The notes below the pieces were generated by a model. The model saw nothing but the letters and a program-made list of their open reading frames with translations. It was not told the origin of the DNA and did no database searches. From contig CAKTHW010000093.1 of the NCBI GenBank assembly GCA_934565425.1, forward strand, positions 1-5,980: a stretch of DNA of 5,980 bases, in the 5' to 3' direction. Positions 1 through 5,225 of this stretch are shown in pieces. Both the position numbers and the translations under genes were made by a program. Every line of letters begins with the position of its first letter. The stretch's first letter is position 1. Source of the stretch: an uncultured Oscillospiraceae bacterium. GTDB taxonomy: Bacteria > Bacillota > Clostridia > Oscillospirales > Oscillospiraceae.

Positions 1-8
1 GTCCCCCC

Positions 9-52
9 TCAGTCAGCTTCGCTGACAGCTCCCCCCATTAAATGGGAGGAGC
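9..52. repeat. Double-hairpin palindromic intergenic repeat
   Basis: Two adjacent hairpins are visible. The first is GTCAGC-TTC-GCTGAC (12-26), a perfect 6-bp stem with a 3-base loop. The second pairs 28-38 with 42-52 (GCTCC...GGAGC plus CCCAT...ATGGG) with a single C/A mismatch. The style, a C-rich strand with a GTCAGC/GCTGAC hairpin followed by CTCCCCCC and a matching GGGAGGAGC, resembles the short palindromic repeats scattered between genes in gut Oscillospiraceae; that match is from memory. The element may begin before the window. It could also work as a transcript-end hairpin, because GCCTTTT follows it. Only one copy lies in this window, so repetition in the genome is inferred. Confidence 0.55.
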
Positions 53-113
53 CTTTTGGCGGGCGGCGCTACGAATCATTGAAATAAGGAAGGTGGGCCT
101 GCCTTCCCATCCT

Positions 114-140
114 ACCGTGGTCTCCCACGGTTTTTCTTTA
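114..140 (+). terminator. Rho-independent terminator
   Basis: ACCGTGG (114-120) pairs perfectly with CCACGGT (125-131) across a TCTC loop, and TTTTTCTTT follows (131-139). It would end plus-strand transcription arriving from the left edge and insulate the regulator-comEC cluster. A weaker hairpin just upstream (GGAAGG 88-93 with CCTTCC 102-107) may belong to the same 3' end. Confidence 0.7.
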
Positions 141-149
141 TGCTTCTTC

Positions 150-165
150 TCACCCGTATGGGTGA
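150..165. promoter_or_regulatory. Small palindrome upstream of the first HTH gene
   Basis: TCACCC (150-155) and GGGTGA (160-165) form a perfect 6-bp inverted repeat around GTAT, followed by an A-rich run (165-177). No T-tract follows on either strand, so it does not look like a terminator. It sits about 50 bases before the first regulator gene and could be an operator or a 5'-leader hairpin. I could not assign a convincing -35/-10 pair in this stretch. Confidence 0.35.
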
Positions 166-181
166 AAAATGAAAAAATCGT

Positions 182-216
182 GACGCCAAACGGTAACATC
201 TATTTGAGGTGTTACC
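182..216 (+). promoter_or_regulatory. Inverted-repeat operator overlapping RBS of HTH gene 1
   Basis: GGTAACA (192-198) and TGTTACC (210-216) form a perfect 7-bp inverted repeat with centres about 18 bases apart. The right arm runs up to the start codon at 217 and overlaps the ribosome-binding site GAGGTG (206-211, 5 bases from ATG). The preceding GACGCCAAAC block (182-191) recurs upstream of the second regulator at 463-472 with one change. Conservation of the site with each copy suggests it is the binding site of the HTH proteins themselves, or an RNA hairpin that masks the ribosome-binding site. Both readings are inference. Confidence 0.5.
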
Positions 217-423
217 ATGGTATTCCATAGAATCAAAGACTTACGAGAAGATAACGACTATACACAGCAGCAGATAGCGGACTACCTGCACTTAAATCGA
301 AATGTCTATTGGCGTTACGAAACAGGACAGCGCGAAATCCCCGTTTGGGCGGCAATCAAGTTAGCAAAATTCTACCATGTGACAATGGACTACCTGTTGG
401 GCGTTTCAGATTCGAAAGAGTGA
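217..423 (+). CDS. XRE-family HTH transcriptional regulator, copy 1
   Basis: This 68-residue protein consists almost entirely of a Cro/C1-type (HTH_3) DNA-binding domain. It has an N-terminal IKDLRED helix, the TQQQIADYLHL helix (about 16-26), a recognition segment around NRNVYWRYETG (27-37), and a C-terminal AIKLAKFYHVTMDYLLGVSD (about 46-65). The last part is the usual 'A-x-x-Y-x-V-x-x-D-Y-L-L-G' ending of small Firmicute XRE regulators. There is no second domain for ligand sensing or cleavage. The start at 217 is fixed by GAGGTG five bases upstream. It is 49/68 identical to the next gene, so the two are tandem duplicates. By hand count its GC is about 44%, lower than copy 2 (about 52%) and visibly lower than comEC, which hints at a foreign or unameliorated origin. 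The target is unknown; autoregulation through 192-216 is plausible. Confidence 0.85.
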   Translation: MVFHRIKDLREDNDYTQQQIADYLHLNRNVYWRYETGQREIPVWAAIKLAKFYHVTMDYLLGVSDSKE

Positions 424-462
424 GGCGGATGGCTCTAAACGGAGCCAAAATGAATATTGAAT
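424..462 (+). other. Spacer with short hairpin between the two HTH genes
   Basis: GGCTC (431-435) pairs with GAGCC (442-446) around TAAACG. AAAATGAATATTGAAT follows, with no T-run, so this is not a terminator. Transcription can probably continue into the second regulator. The hairpin might affect stability of the upstream message. Confidence 0.3.
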
Positions 463-498
463 GACACCAAACGGTAACATTACACCTGAGGTGTTATT
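463..498 (+). promoter_or_regulatory. Second copy of the operator/RBS block, before HTH gene 2
   Basis: GACACCAAACGGTAACAT (463-480) repeats 182-199 with one substitution. It is followed by a divergent centre and GAGGTG (488-493), again five bases from the start codon at 499. The long inverted repeat is degraded here: GGTAACA (473-479) faces TGTTATT, retaining TAACA/TGTTA. A new short hairpin, ACACC-TGA-GGTGT (482-494), has replaced it and sequesters the ribosome-binding site. The arrangement suggests that regulation at the ribosome-binding site has been kept while the sequence drifted. Confidence 0.5.
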
Positions 499-705
499 AT
501 GGTATTCAGACGAATCAGAGACCTACGAGAAGATTCGGATAAAACGCAGATCGAAATCGCGGATTACCTGAATATGCAGCGGAGCGTCTATCGGCGTTAC
601 GAAACCGGCGAGCGCGAGATTCCCGTCTGGGCAGTCATCAAGCTGGCGCAGCTCTACCACGTCACCACCGACTACCTGCTGGGACTCAGTGACAAAAAAC
701 AATGA
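499..705 (+). CDS. XRE-family HTH transcriptional regulator, copy 2
   Basis: This is a 68-residue single-domain Cro/C1-type regulator, a duplicate of the upstream gene (49 of 68 residues identical, no gaps). The scaffold is unchanged: IADYL at 20-24, RYETG at 33-37, REIPVWA at 39-45, DYLLG at 58-62. Changes cluster in and around the putative recognition helix: residues 25-32 read HLNRNVYW in copy 1 and NMQRSVYR here. The two proteins may therefore read different DNA. The start at 499 is set by GAGGTG at 488-493. The stop codon TGA (703-705) shares bases with the ATG of comEC (702-704), the classic ATGA overlap for translational coupling. A role in controlling comEC expression is suggested only by position. 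Small XRE proteins of this kind also occur in prophages and toxin-antitoxin loci, but no partner gene is present. Confidence 0.85.
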   Translation: MVFRRIRDLREDSDKTQIEIADYLNMQRSVYRRYETGEREIPVWAVIKLAQLYHVTTDYLLGLSDKKQ

Positions 706-2945
706 GGCCGCTGCTCTGGGCACTCCTGCCCTTTTGCGCGGCCATCACCTTGTCCACCTACGGACTCACCGGAACCCTACAGTTCCTGCTGGCTACCTTG
801 GCCGTCCCAGCGGCAGCACTGTCCATGGTCTTCCACGGACGCACCAGAGTGAAATTGCTCCTGGTGGCCATCAGCTGGGGCGTAGGCTTCCTGTGGTGTA
901 TGGGCTATCAGCAGCTGGTCTGCGCACCCGCCCAACGCTTTCTCGGTGAGGGAAAGACCTTCACGGCTACTGTCACCGCCTACCCCAAAGAGACCGATTA
1001 CGGTCACTCCATCGAGGTGGAAGTCCACCCCAAAGACGACCGTGCCTTTCGCGCCCTCCTCTACCTGACCGAGGGTGGCGACGGCCTGGAACCAGGCGAC
1101 CAGCTCACTGGCACCGGCAACTTTACCGACGCCAGCGTCCGACGGGAGCACACCACCCACACCTACACGGCGCAGGGCATCTTCGCCCTAGGCAAGAAGG
1201 TGGCGCTGAGCAAAGTGCGCCACACCGGCCGGGACAACCCACGTTGGTGGCTCACCCGCGCGTCCCATTGGCTGGTGGAACAGCTCGATGGCTTGTACAG
1301 CGGAGAAGCGGCCGGCATCCTGCGGGCGCTGACCGCCGGCGACCAGTCCGGCCTTTCCGACCGGTTCCGCAGCGACCTCTCCCGCACCGGCCTGAGTCAC
1401 ATCACCGCCGTGTCCGGGATGCACCTGGTGTTCTTCGTGGAGTTCATCCTTCTCCTGCCCGGCGGAAGGCGTTGGAAGAGCATCCTGGCGCTGCCGCTGT
1501 TGGTGCTCTTCGCCCTGTTCACCGGCGCGTCCCCGTCGGTGGTGCGGGCGGCGGTGATGGAGGGCATTTTGCTGTTGGGCAACATCCTGCTCCGGGAGTA
1601 CGACTCCTGGACGGCGTTGACCGTGGCCCTCTTTGTACTGCTGGCACAGAACCCCTTCGCCATCGGCAGCATCGGCTTGCAGTTGTCCTTTGCGTCGGTG
1701 GTGGGCATCCGCCTGTTCATGCCCAAACGGCAAGAGCGCGAGGAAGTGCCGCCCAAGTGGAAGCGGTGGCTGTGGCGGCTGTGGCAGAGCGTTGCGCTCA
1801 CCCTGTCCGCCACCGTGTTCACCTTGCCCTTGAGCGTGTACTATTTTGACAATATATCCCTCATAGCACCCCTGGCCAACCTGGCCGTCCTCTGGTGTAT
1901 CCCACTGCTCATGGGCGGCGGATTCGTGACCGGCCTGTTGTCGGGCGTGGCACTGCCTTTGGCGAAACTGCTGGCGCTGCCGGTGTCCCTGCTGGCAAAC
2001 GGACTCACGGCGGCCATCCACTGGTTCTCCCTCCGACCCTTTGCGGCGCTGGACGGGACGTCCCCATGGATGCGGCTGTGGCTGCTCTTTACTTACCTGC
2101 TCCTGCTGCTCTACTACCTGGGGAAACCCAAAGGCTGGAAGGTGGCAGGGCTGTTTGGCGTTTCCGTCGCCGCATTGGTGGCCTTGGTGCTGGGGTATCG
2201 TTCGACTATGAACGATTGCGCCATGACCACTCAGGTGCTGGACGTGGGACAGGGACAGTGTGTGCTGTTCGTGTCCCAAGACCACGCCGCCGTGGTGGAC
2301 TGCGGCGGCAGCGGTATGAATAGCGCCGGGGACAAGCTGGGCAACCAGTTGGAGCTGTTGGGGATTCACGAGCTAGACGCTCTCATTTTGACCCACTACG
2401 ACAGCGACCACATCAACGGACTGGAAGCGTTATTGGAGCGCACCCACGTGACCCAGGTCATCGCGCCCACGCCGGAAGAGGGCAGTCAGGACGCGGCGAC
2501 TGTGAAAACTCTCTGCGCCCAACACGACATACCATGGAACCGACTGAAACAAGACGAAACCCTGTCCTTGGGCGCGGGCAGGTTACAGATTTACGCGCCC
2601 TTGGCCGAGGGAAAATCCAACGAGTCCGGCCTGGCCGTGGTCAGCACCGTCCACGATTTTGACGTGCTGGTCACCGGCGACATGGCCAAGGCCACCGAGA
2701 AGAAGCTGCTCCAGGCGAAGGGCCTCCCCGACATCGAGGTGCTGGTGGCCGGTCACCACGGTTCCTCTTACTCCACCGGCAAGGAGCTGCTGGACGCCAC
2801 CACGCCGGAAGCGGCGGTCATCTCGGTGGGGGAGGAGAACAGCTATGGCCACCCTGGGCAGGAGACGTTGGATCGGCTCAAGGAACGGAACATTGCCGTC
2901 TACCGGACGGACTTGGAAGGAACGATCACCATTCAGGAGGATTGA
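702..2945 (+). CDS. comEC: ComEC/Rec2-family DNA uptake channel protein
   Basis: This 747-residue protein has full ComEC architecture; the family forms the inner-membrane channel that carries single-stranded DNA into the cytoplasm during natural transformation. Hydrophobic segments occupy about residues 3-45. A DUF4131/OB-like region follows (about 75-170, FTATVTAYPKE through GDQLTGTGNF). The multi-pass Competence domain (about 190-500) contains ITAVSGMH (234-241) and the SVVRA motif (279-283). The C-terminal metallo-beta-lactamase-like domain has DVGQGQ (514-519), DCGG (533-536), HYDSDH (565-570), VTGDM (657-661) and GHHGSS (684-689). DVGQGQ replaces the more usual DVGQGD; the other metal-site motifs look intact. 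The length is typical of the family. There is no clear ribosome-binding site before 702, so the start probably relies on the ATGA overlap with the upstream regulator. Whether this organism is transformable cannot be seen here; comEC is often kept in species with no known competence. Confidence 0.95.
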   Translation: MRPLLWALLPFCAAITLSTYGLTGTLQFLLATLAVPAAALSMVFHGRTRVKLLLVAISWGVGFLWCMGYQQLVCAPAQRFLGEGKTFTATVTAYPKETDYGHSIEVEVHPKDDRAFRALLYLTEGGDGLEPGDQLTGTGNFTDASVRREHTTHTYTAQGIFALGKKVALSKVRHTGRDNPRWWLTRASHWLVEQLDGLYSGEAAGILRALTAGDQSGLSDRFRSDLSRTGLSHITAVSGMHLVFFVEFILLLPGGRRWKSILALPLLVLFALFTGASPSVVRAAVMEGILLLGNILLREYDSWTALTVALFVLLAQNPFAIGSIGLQLSFASVVGIRLFMPKRQEREEVPPKWKRWLWRLWQSVALTLSATVFTLPLSVYYFDNISLIAPLANLAVLWCIPLLMGGGFVTGLLSGVALPLAKLLALPVSLLANGLTAAIHWFSLRPFAALDGTSPWMRLWLLFTYLLLLLYYLGKPKGWKVAGLFGVSVAALVALVLGYRSTMNDCAMTTQVLDVGQGQCVLFVSQDHAAVVDCGGSGMNSAGDKLGNQLELLGIHELDALILTHYDSDHINGLEALLERTHVTQVIAPTPEEGSQDAATVKTLCAQHDIPWNRLKQDETLSLGAGRLQIYAPLAEGKSNESGLAVVSTVHDFDVLVTGDMAKATEKKLLQAKGLPDIEVLVAGHHGSSYSTGKELLDATTPEAAVISVGEENSYGHPGQETLDRLKERNIAVYRTDLEGTITIQED

Positions 2946-2952
2946 GTGCGCG

Positions 2953-3984
2953 ATGGCACAGAAGAAACGGCAGGACGCCGGGTTTGCAAAACTGAAAAAG
3001 GACTTGTCCGAAAACAACTTGGGCAATCTGTACCTGTTTTACGGCGAAGAGGACTATTTGCGGGACTATTACATCCAACAAGTGCAGAAAAAACTGCTCA
3101 CTGAGGGCATGGAGACCTTCAACCTCCACCAGTTTCAGGGGAAAGAATTGGACATCCAGACCCTGGCCGACTGCGTGGACGCCCTGCCCATGATGAGCGA
3201 GCGGACGGTCATCTTGGTCTACGACTACGACCTGTTCGAGAACGAGAGCCGCCGGGACAGACTGGAACAGATGTTCCAAGACCTGCCCGAGTACGTCTGC
3301 CTCATCTTCATCTATGACCTGCTCCCCTATAAGTCCGGCGGCAACACCAAGCTGGGCAAGCTGCTGAAAAAAGTGGCCACCGTGGTGGAGTTCCAGCCCC
3401 AGCAGCAGAGCGACCTGAACGCCTGGATACGACGGCATTTCAAAGCCCTGGGCAAGGAGATCGACAACTCCACAGCGGAGTACCTGACCTTTGTCTGCGG
3501 CGGCCTGATGACCAACCTGGGCGGTGAGATCCAAAAGGTAGGCAGCTACGCATCAGGCCAGAAGATCACCCGGGCGGATATCGACGCAGTAGCGACCCCG
3601 GTGCTGGACGCCAAAGTGTACGAGCTGTCCAAAGCGGTGGCGGCGCGGAACTTCGACCAGGCGGCGTTGGTGCTGGGGGAGCTGTACCAGATGAACGAGG
3701 AGCCGATCATGATATTAGCTGTCCTGGCCGGTCAGCTCCGGCAGATGTGGTCGGCACGGCTGGCTCTGGAGAGCGGCAAAGGGCAGGGCTATGTGGCCGA
3801 CCTGTGGAAGCTGCGCAGCAGCTGGCAGGCAGGGAACCTGATGCGTTCCGCCCGGCAGTTCGACCTGAAATGGTGCCGCAACGCTGTAGCGCTGGCAGCG
3901 GAGACCGACCTGGCCATGAAATCCACCGGCATCGACCGGGAGGAGCTGCTGACCGACCTGCTGCTGAAGCTGGCGGCAGGATGA
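2953..3984 (+). CDS. holA: DNA polymerase III subunit delta
   Basis: This 343-residue protein matches the delta subunit of the clamp loader, which opens the beta sliding clamp and works with delta' and tau/gamma at the replication fork. The N-terminal signature is YLFYGEEDYLRDYY (27-40), the degenerate nucleotide-fold entry typical of delta, which has no working Walker A. Next come the AAA+-like region with MSERTVILVYDYDLFE (about 80-95) and LIFIYDLLPYKSG (about 118-130), and the helical C-terminal half with EPIMILAVLAGQLRQMW (about 248-264). The length fits the family (about 340). The ATG at 2953 is chosen because the protein then begins just before the conserved domain. AGGAGG lies at 2935-2940, at the end of comEC, with a rather long 12-base gap. 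The open frame extends upstream inside comEC, but that part only shadows comEC. comEC-holA adjacency is common in Firmicutes. Confidence 0.93.
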   Translation: MAQKKRQDAGFAKLKKDLSENNLGNLYLFYGEEDYLRDYYIQQVQKKLLTEGMETFNLHQFQGKELDIQTLADCVDALPMMSERTVILVYDYDLFENESRRDRLEQMFQDLPEYVCLIFIYDLLPYKSGGNTKLGKLLKKVATVVEFQPQQQSDLNAWIRRHFKALGKEIDNSTAEYLTFVCGGLMTNLGGEIQKVGSYASGQKITRADIDAVATPVLDAKVYELSKAVAARNFDQAALVLGELYQMNEEPIMILAVLAGQLRQMWSARLALESGKGQGYVADLWKLRSSWQAGNLMRSARQFDLKWCRNAVALAAETDLAMKSTGIDREELLTDLLLKLAAG

Positions 3985-3997
3985 GGAGGCGAGGACT

Positions 3998-4588
3998 ATG
4001 CTGAAGATCAAAGAGGCCATCGTGGTGGAGGGGCGGTACGACAAGAACACCCTGTCCCAGGTGGTGGACGCCCTCATCATCCCGGTGGACGGGTTCCAGA
4101 TTTTTAAGAAGAAGGACACGGTGCAGATGCTGCGGAAATTGGCTGCCACACAGGGGCTCATCATCTTCACCGACAGCGACGGCGCAGGCTTCGTCATCCG
4201 CAACCACCTGAAGGGCGTCCTGCCCCAGGACCAGGTAAAGCACGCCTACATCCCGGACATCTACGGCAAAGAGCGCCGCAAGACCGCCCCCGGCAAGGAG
4301 GGCAAGCTGGGCGTGGAAGGGATGCGCCCGGAGGTGCTGAAGGAGGCGCTGCTGCGGGCAGGTGCTACGGTGATAGGGGAGGAGACCACCACCCAACCGC
4401 GACGCCAGATTACCCGGAGCGACCTGTTCACCGCCCAGCTCACCGGCTGCGCCGGCAGCCAGGAGCGGCGGAAAAAGCTGCTCCATCAGCTGGACTTGCC
4501 GGAGCACTTGAGCACCAAGGCGCTGCTCCAGGTGCTCAATCAACTGATGAGCTACGAAGAATACACAAAGGTCATCCAGACCTTGTAA
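3998..4588 (+). CDS. rnmV: Ribonuclease M5-like TOPRIM protein (5S rRNA maturation)
   Basis: This 196-residue protein is close in length to Bacillus RNase M5 (about 186), which cleaves both sides of 5S rRNA precursors with help from ribosomal protein L18. The TOPRIM domain is clear: the catalytic-type glutamate in IVVEGRYDK (Glu11), a central strand, and the DxD motif in LIIFTDSDGAG (Asp59, Asp61). After it come the GKEGKLGVEGM segment (about 100-110), like the GxxGVE segment of RNase M5, and a C-terminal helical region of the DUF4093 type ending LLHQLDLPEHLSTKALLQVLNQLMSYEEY. The family usually has EGKDD and TDPDFAG; here they are EGRYDK and TDSDGAG. AGGAGG at 3984-3989 sits eight bases from ATG. 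The gene follows holA by 13 bases and is the last of the cluster; rsmA (ksgA), its usual downstream partner, is absent. Another TOPRIM nuclease of unknown substrate is possible. Confidence 0.82.
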   Translation: MLKIKEAIVVEGRYDKNTLSQVVDALIIPVDGFQIFKKKDTVQMLRKLAATQGLIIFTDSDGAGFVIRNHLKGVLPQDQVKHAYIPDIYGKERRKTAPGKEGKLGVEGMRPEVLKEALLRAGATVIGEETTTQPRRQITRSDLFTAQLTGCAGSQERRKKLLHQLDLPEHLSTKALLQVLNQLMSYEEYTKVIQTL

Positions 4589-4592
4589 AAAG

Positions 4593-4634
4593 AAACACAG
4601 TGAGACGACAGGTGTGCGTCCGCTGTGTTTTTTT
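4593..4634 (+). terminator. Rho-independent terminator after rnmV
   Basis: AAACACAG (4593-4600) pairs perfectly with CTGTGTTT (4623-4630), and a seven-T run spans 4628-4634. The long loop contains a second short stem, GACG (4604-4607) with CGTC (4617-4620). It begins four bases after the rnmV stop and should end the regulator-comEC-holA-rnmV transcript. Confidence 0.85.
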
Positions 4635-4660
4635 GTGCCCCTGCAAAAAAAGTCAAAGCA

Positions 4661-4715
4661 TTCGACAAATTTCGCACGAAATTTTCGACAGAAGGGGCTA
4701 CAATACGGGTGTCGA
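4661..4715 (+). promoter_or_regulatory. Palindromic operator candidate and possible -10 before the 96-residue gene
   Basis: AAATTTCG-CA-CGAAATTT (4667-4684) is a perfect 8-bp inverted repeat with a 2-bp spacer. It is bracketed by two direct copies of TTCGACA (4661-4667 and 4684-4690), and an inverted copy, TGTCGA, lies at 4710-4715. TACAAT (4699-4704) would suit a -10 element, giving a leader of about 48 bases, but no good -35 stands 16-18 bases before it. The palindrome covers that position, which would fit a regulator-dependent promoter. The binding protein is unknown, and the sequence does not match the Bacillus-type SOS box CGAAC-N4-GTTCG. Confidence 0.45.
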
Positions 4716-4758
4716 GACAGCTTGGACGAAATCATTGGAGTGTGTAGGAGGAAGGAAC

Positions 4759-5049
4759 ATGAATCAGTTGTTTGTTGGCATGAAGAAGATACCTGTGGAG
4801 CAGGGGAGTGGCTACAACGTGGCATATTACATCTTGGTGGAAGAAGCAGAGACCGAGGACGGCGTTCTTTGCGATCAGTACGGCCTGCGGGTGGTGCTGC
4901 TGGGTTCGGAGGGCAAGCAGTCCGCCAGCGTCCGGCAGATCACCACCTATCCGGACAGCATCTATCGTCTGGCGCAGGAGGTCATGAACCATCTGGTCAC
5001 TCCGGCGGCACTGCAGGATGTGGTGGATGATTGGCTGGCAGCAGTTTGA
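4759..5049 (+). CDS. Small uncharacterised protein, DUF6514-like
   Basis: The protein has 96 residues and no signal peptide or membrane segment. A first half rich in predicted beta-strand (NVAYYILVEEAETEDGVLCDQYGLRVVLLG, about 18-47) is followed by SVRQITTYPDSIYRLAQEVMNHLVTPAALQDVVDDWLAAV (about 56-95), which should be helical. This pattern, a YG-centred strand region and then 'I-T-x-x-x-x-x-x-x-L-A-x-x-x-x-x-x-x-V-x-P-x-x-L-x-D-V-V-x-D-x-L', is what I recall of the DUF6514 family of Clostridia; no function is known to me. ATG at 4759 is chosen over the longer frame because AGGAGGAAGGA (4746-4756) lies just upstream and the extension crosses the palindromic control region. It is monocistronic by layout, with its own upstream control region, and no clear terminator follows it. 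Confidence 0.8.
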   Translation: MNQLFVGMKKIPVEQGSGYNVAYYILVEEAETEDGVLCDQYGLRVVLLGSEGKQSASVRQITTYPDSIYRLAQEVMNHLVTPAALQDVVDDWLAAV

Positions 5050-5146
5050 ACGGGTGATGGGGATTTCCAAAGTGTAAACAAAGGATGAAAAGAGGATGAA
5101 AAACCGGGGAAGAAATTAAAATTGCGTAAAACCCAACCGGAAAGGC

Positions 5147-5175
5147 TTGTGTTATGGCAACAAACCGGTTAAAAT
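5147..5175 (+). promoter_or_regulatory. Sigma-A-type promoter for the 157-residue gene
   Basis: TTGTGT (5147-5152) and TAAAAT (5170-5175) are separated by exactly 17 bases, a good housekeeping promoter. Transcription would start near 5182, about 44 bases before the gene. AACCGG (5135-5140) and AACCGGTT (5163-5170) flank the -35 and abut the -10, so a regulator could act there. The stretch 5050-5146 otherwise holds only purine-rich sequence and no terminator I can recognise. Confidence 0.65.
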
Positions 5176-5225
5176 ACAACCATCAGGAAAAACACCCCAT
5201 GTCATGCGTTAGGAGGTACTGCATT

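Noticed and set aside
42..230. 62-codon plus-strand open frame at the left edge
   Set aside because: It begins inside the palindromic repeat, runs through the terminator and the operator, overlaps the first regulator start, has no ribosome-binding site and gives no protein-like composition.
1846..1874. TTGACA in an AT-richer patch of comEC as an internal promoter
   Set aside because: No -10-like sequence stands 16-18 bases downstream; the patch is explained by codons of a membrane segment.
1188..2369. 393-codon minus-strand open frame inside comEC
   Set aside because: It lies wholly antisense to a clear ComEC, and its Gln/His-rich translation is typical of a shadow of GC-rich coding sequence.
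2659..2952. Upstream extension of the holA frame
   Set aside because: It overlaps the conserved metallo-hydrolase end of comEC, and its translation is Arg/Pro/Trp-rich and unlike any delta subunit N-terminus.
4600..4758. N-terminal extension of the 96-residue gene
   Set aside because: It starts inside the rnmV terminator and crosses the palindromic control region; AGGAGG just before 4759 marks the real start.
3707..4825. 372-codon minus-strand open frame across holA, rnmV and the intergenic region
   Set aside because: It crosses two well-supported genes and a terminator, with no ribosome-binding site or recognisable domain.
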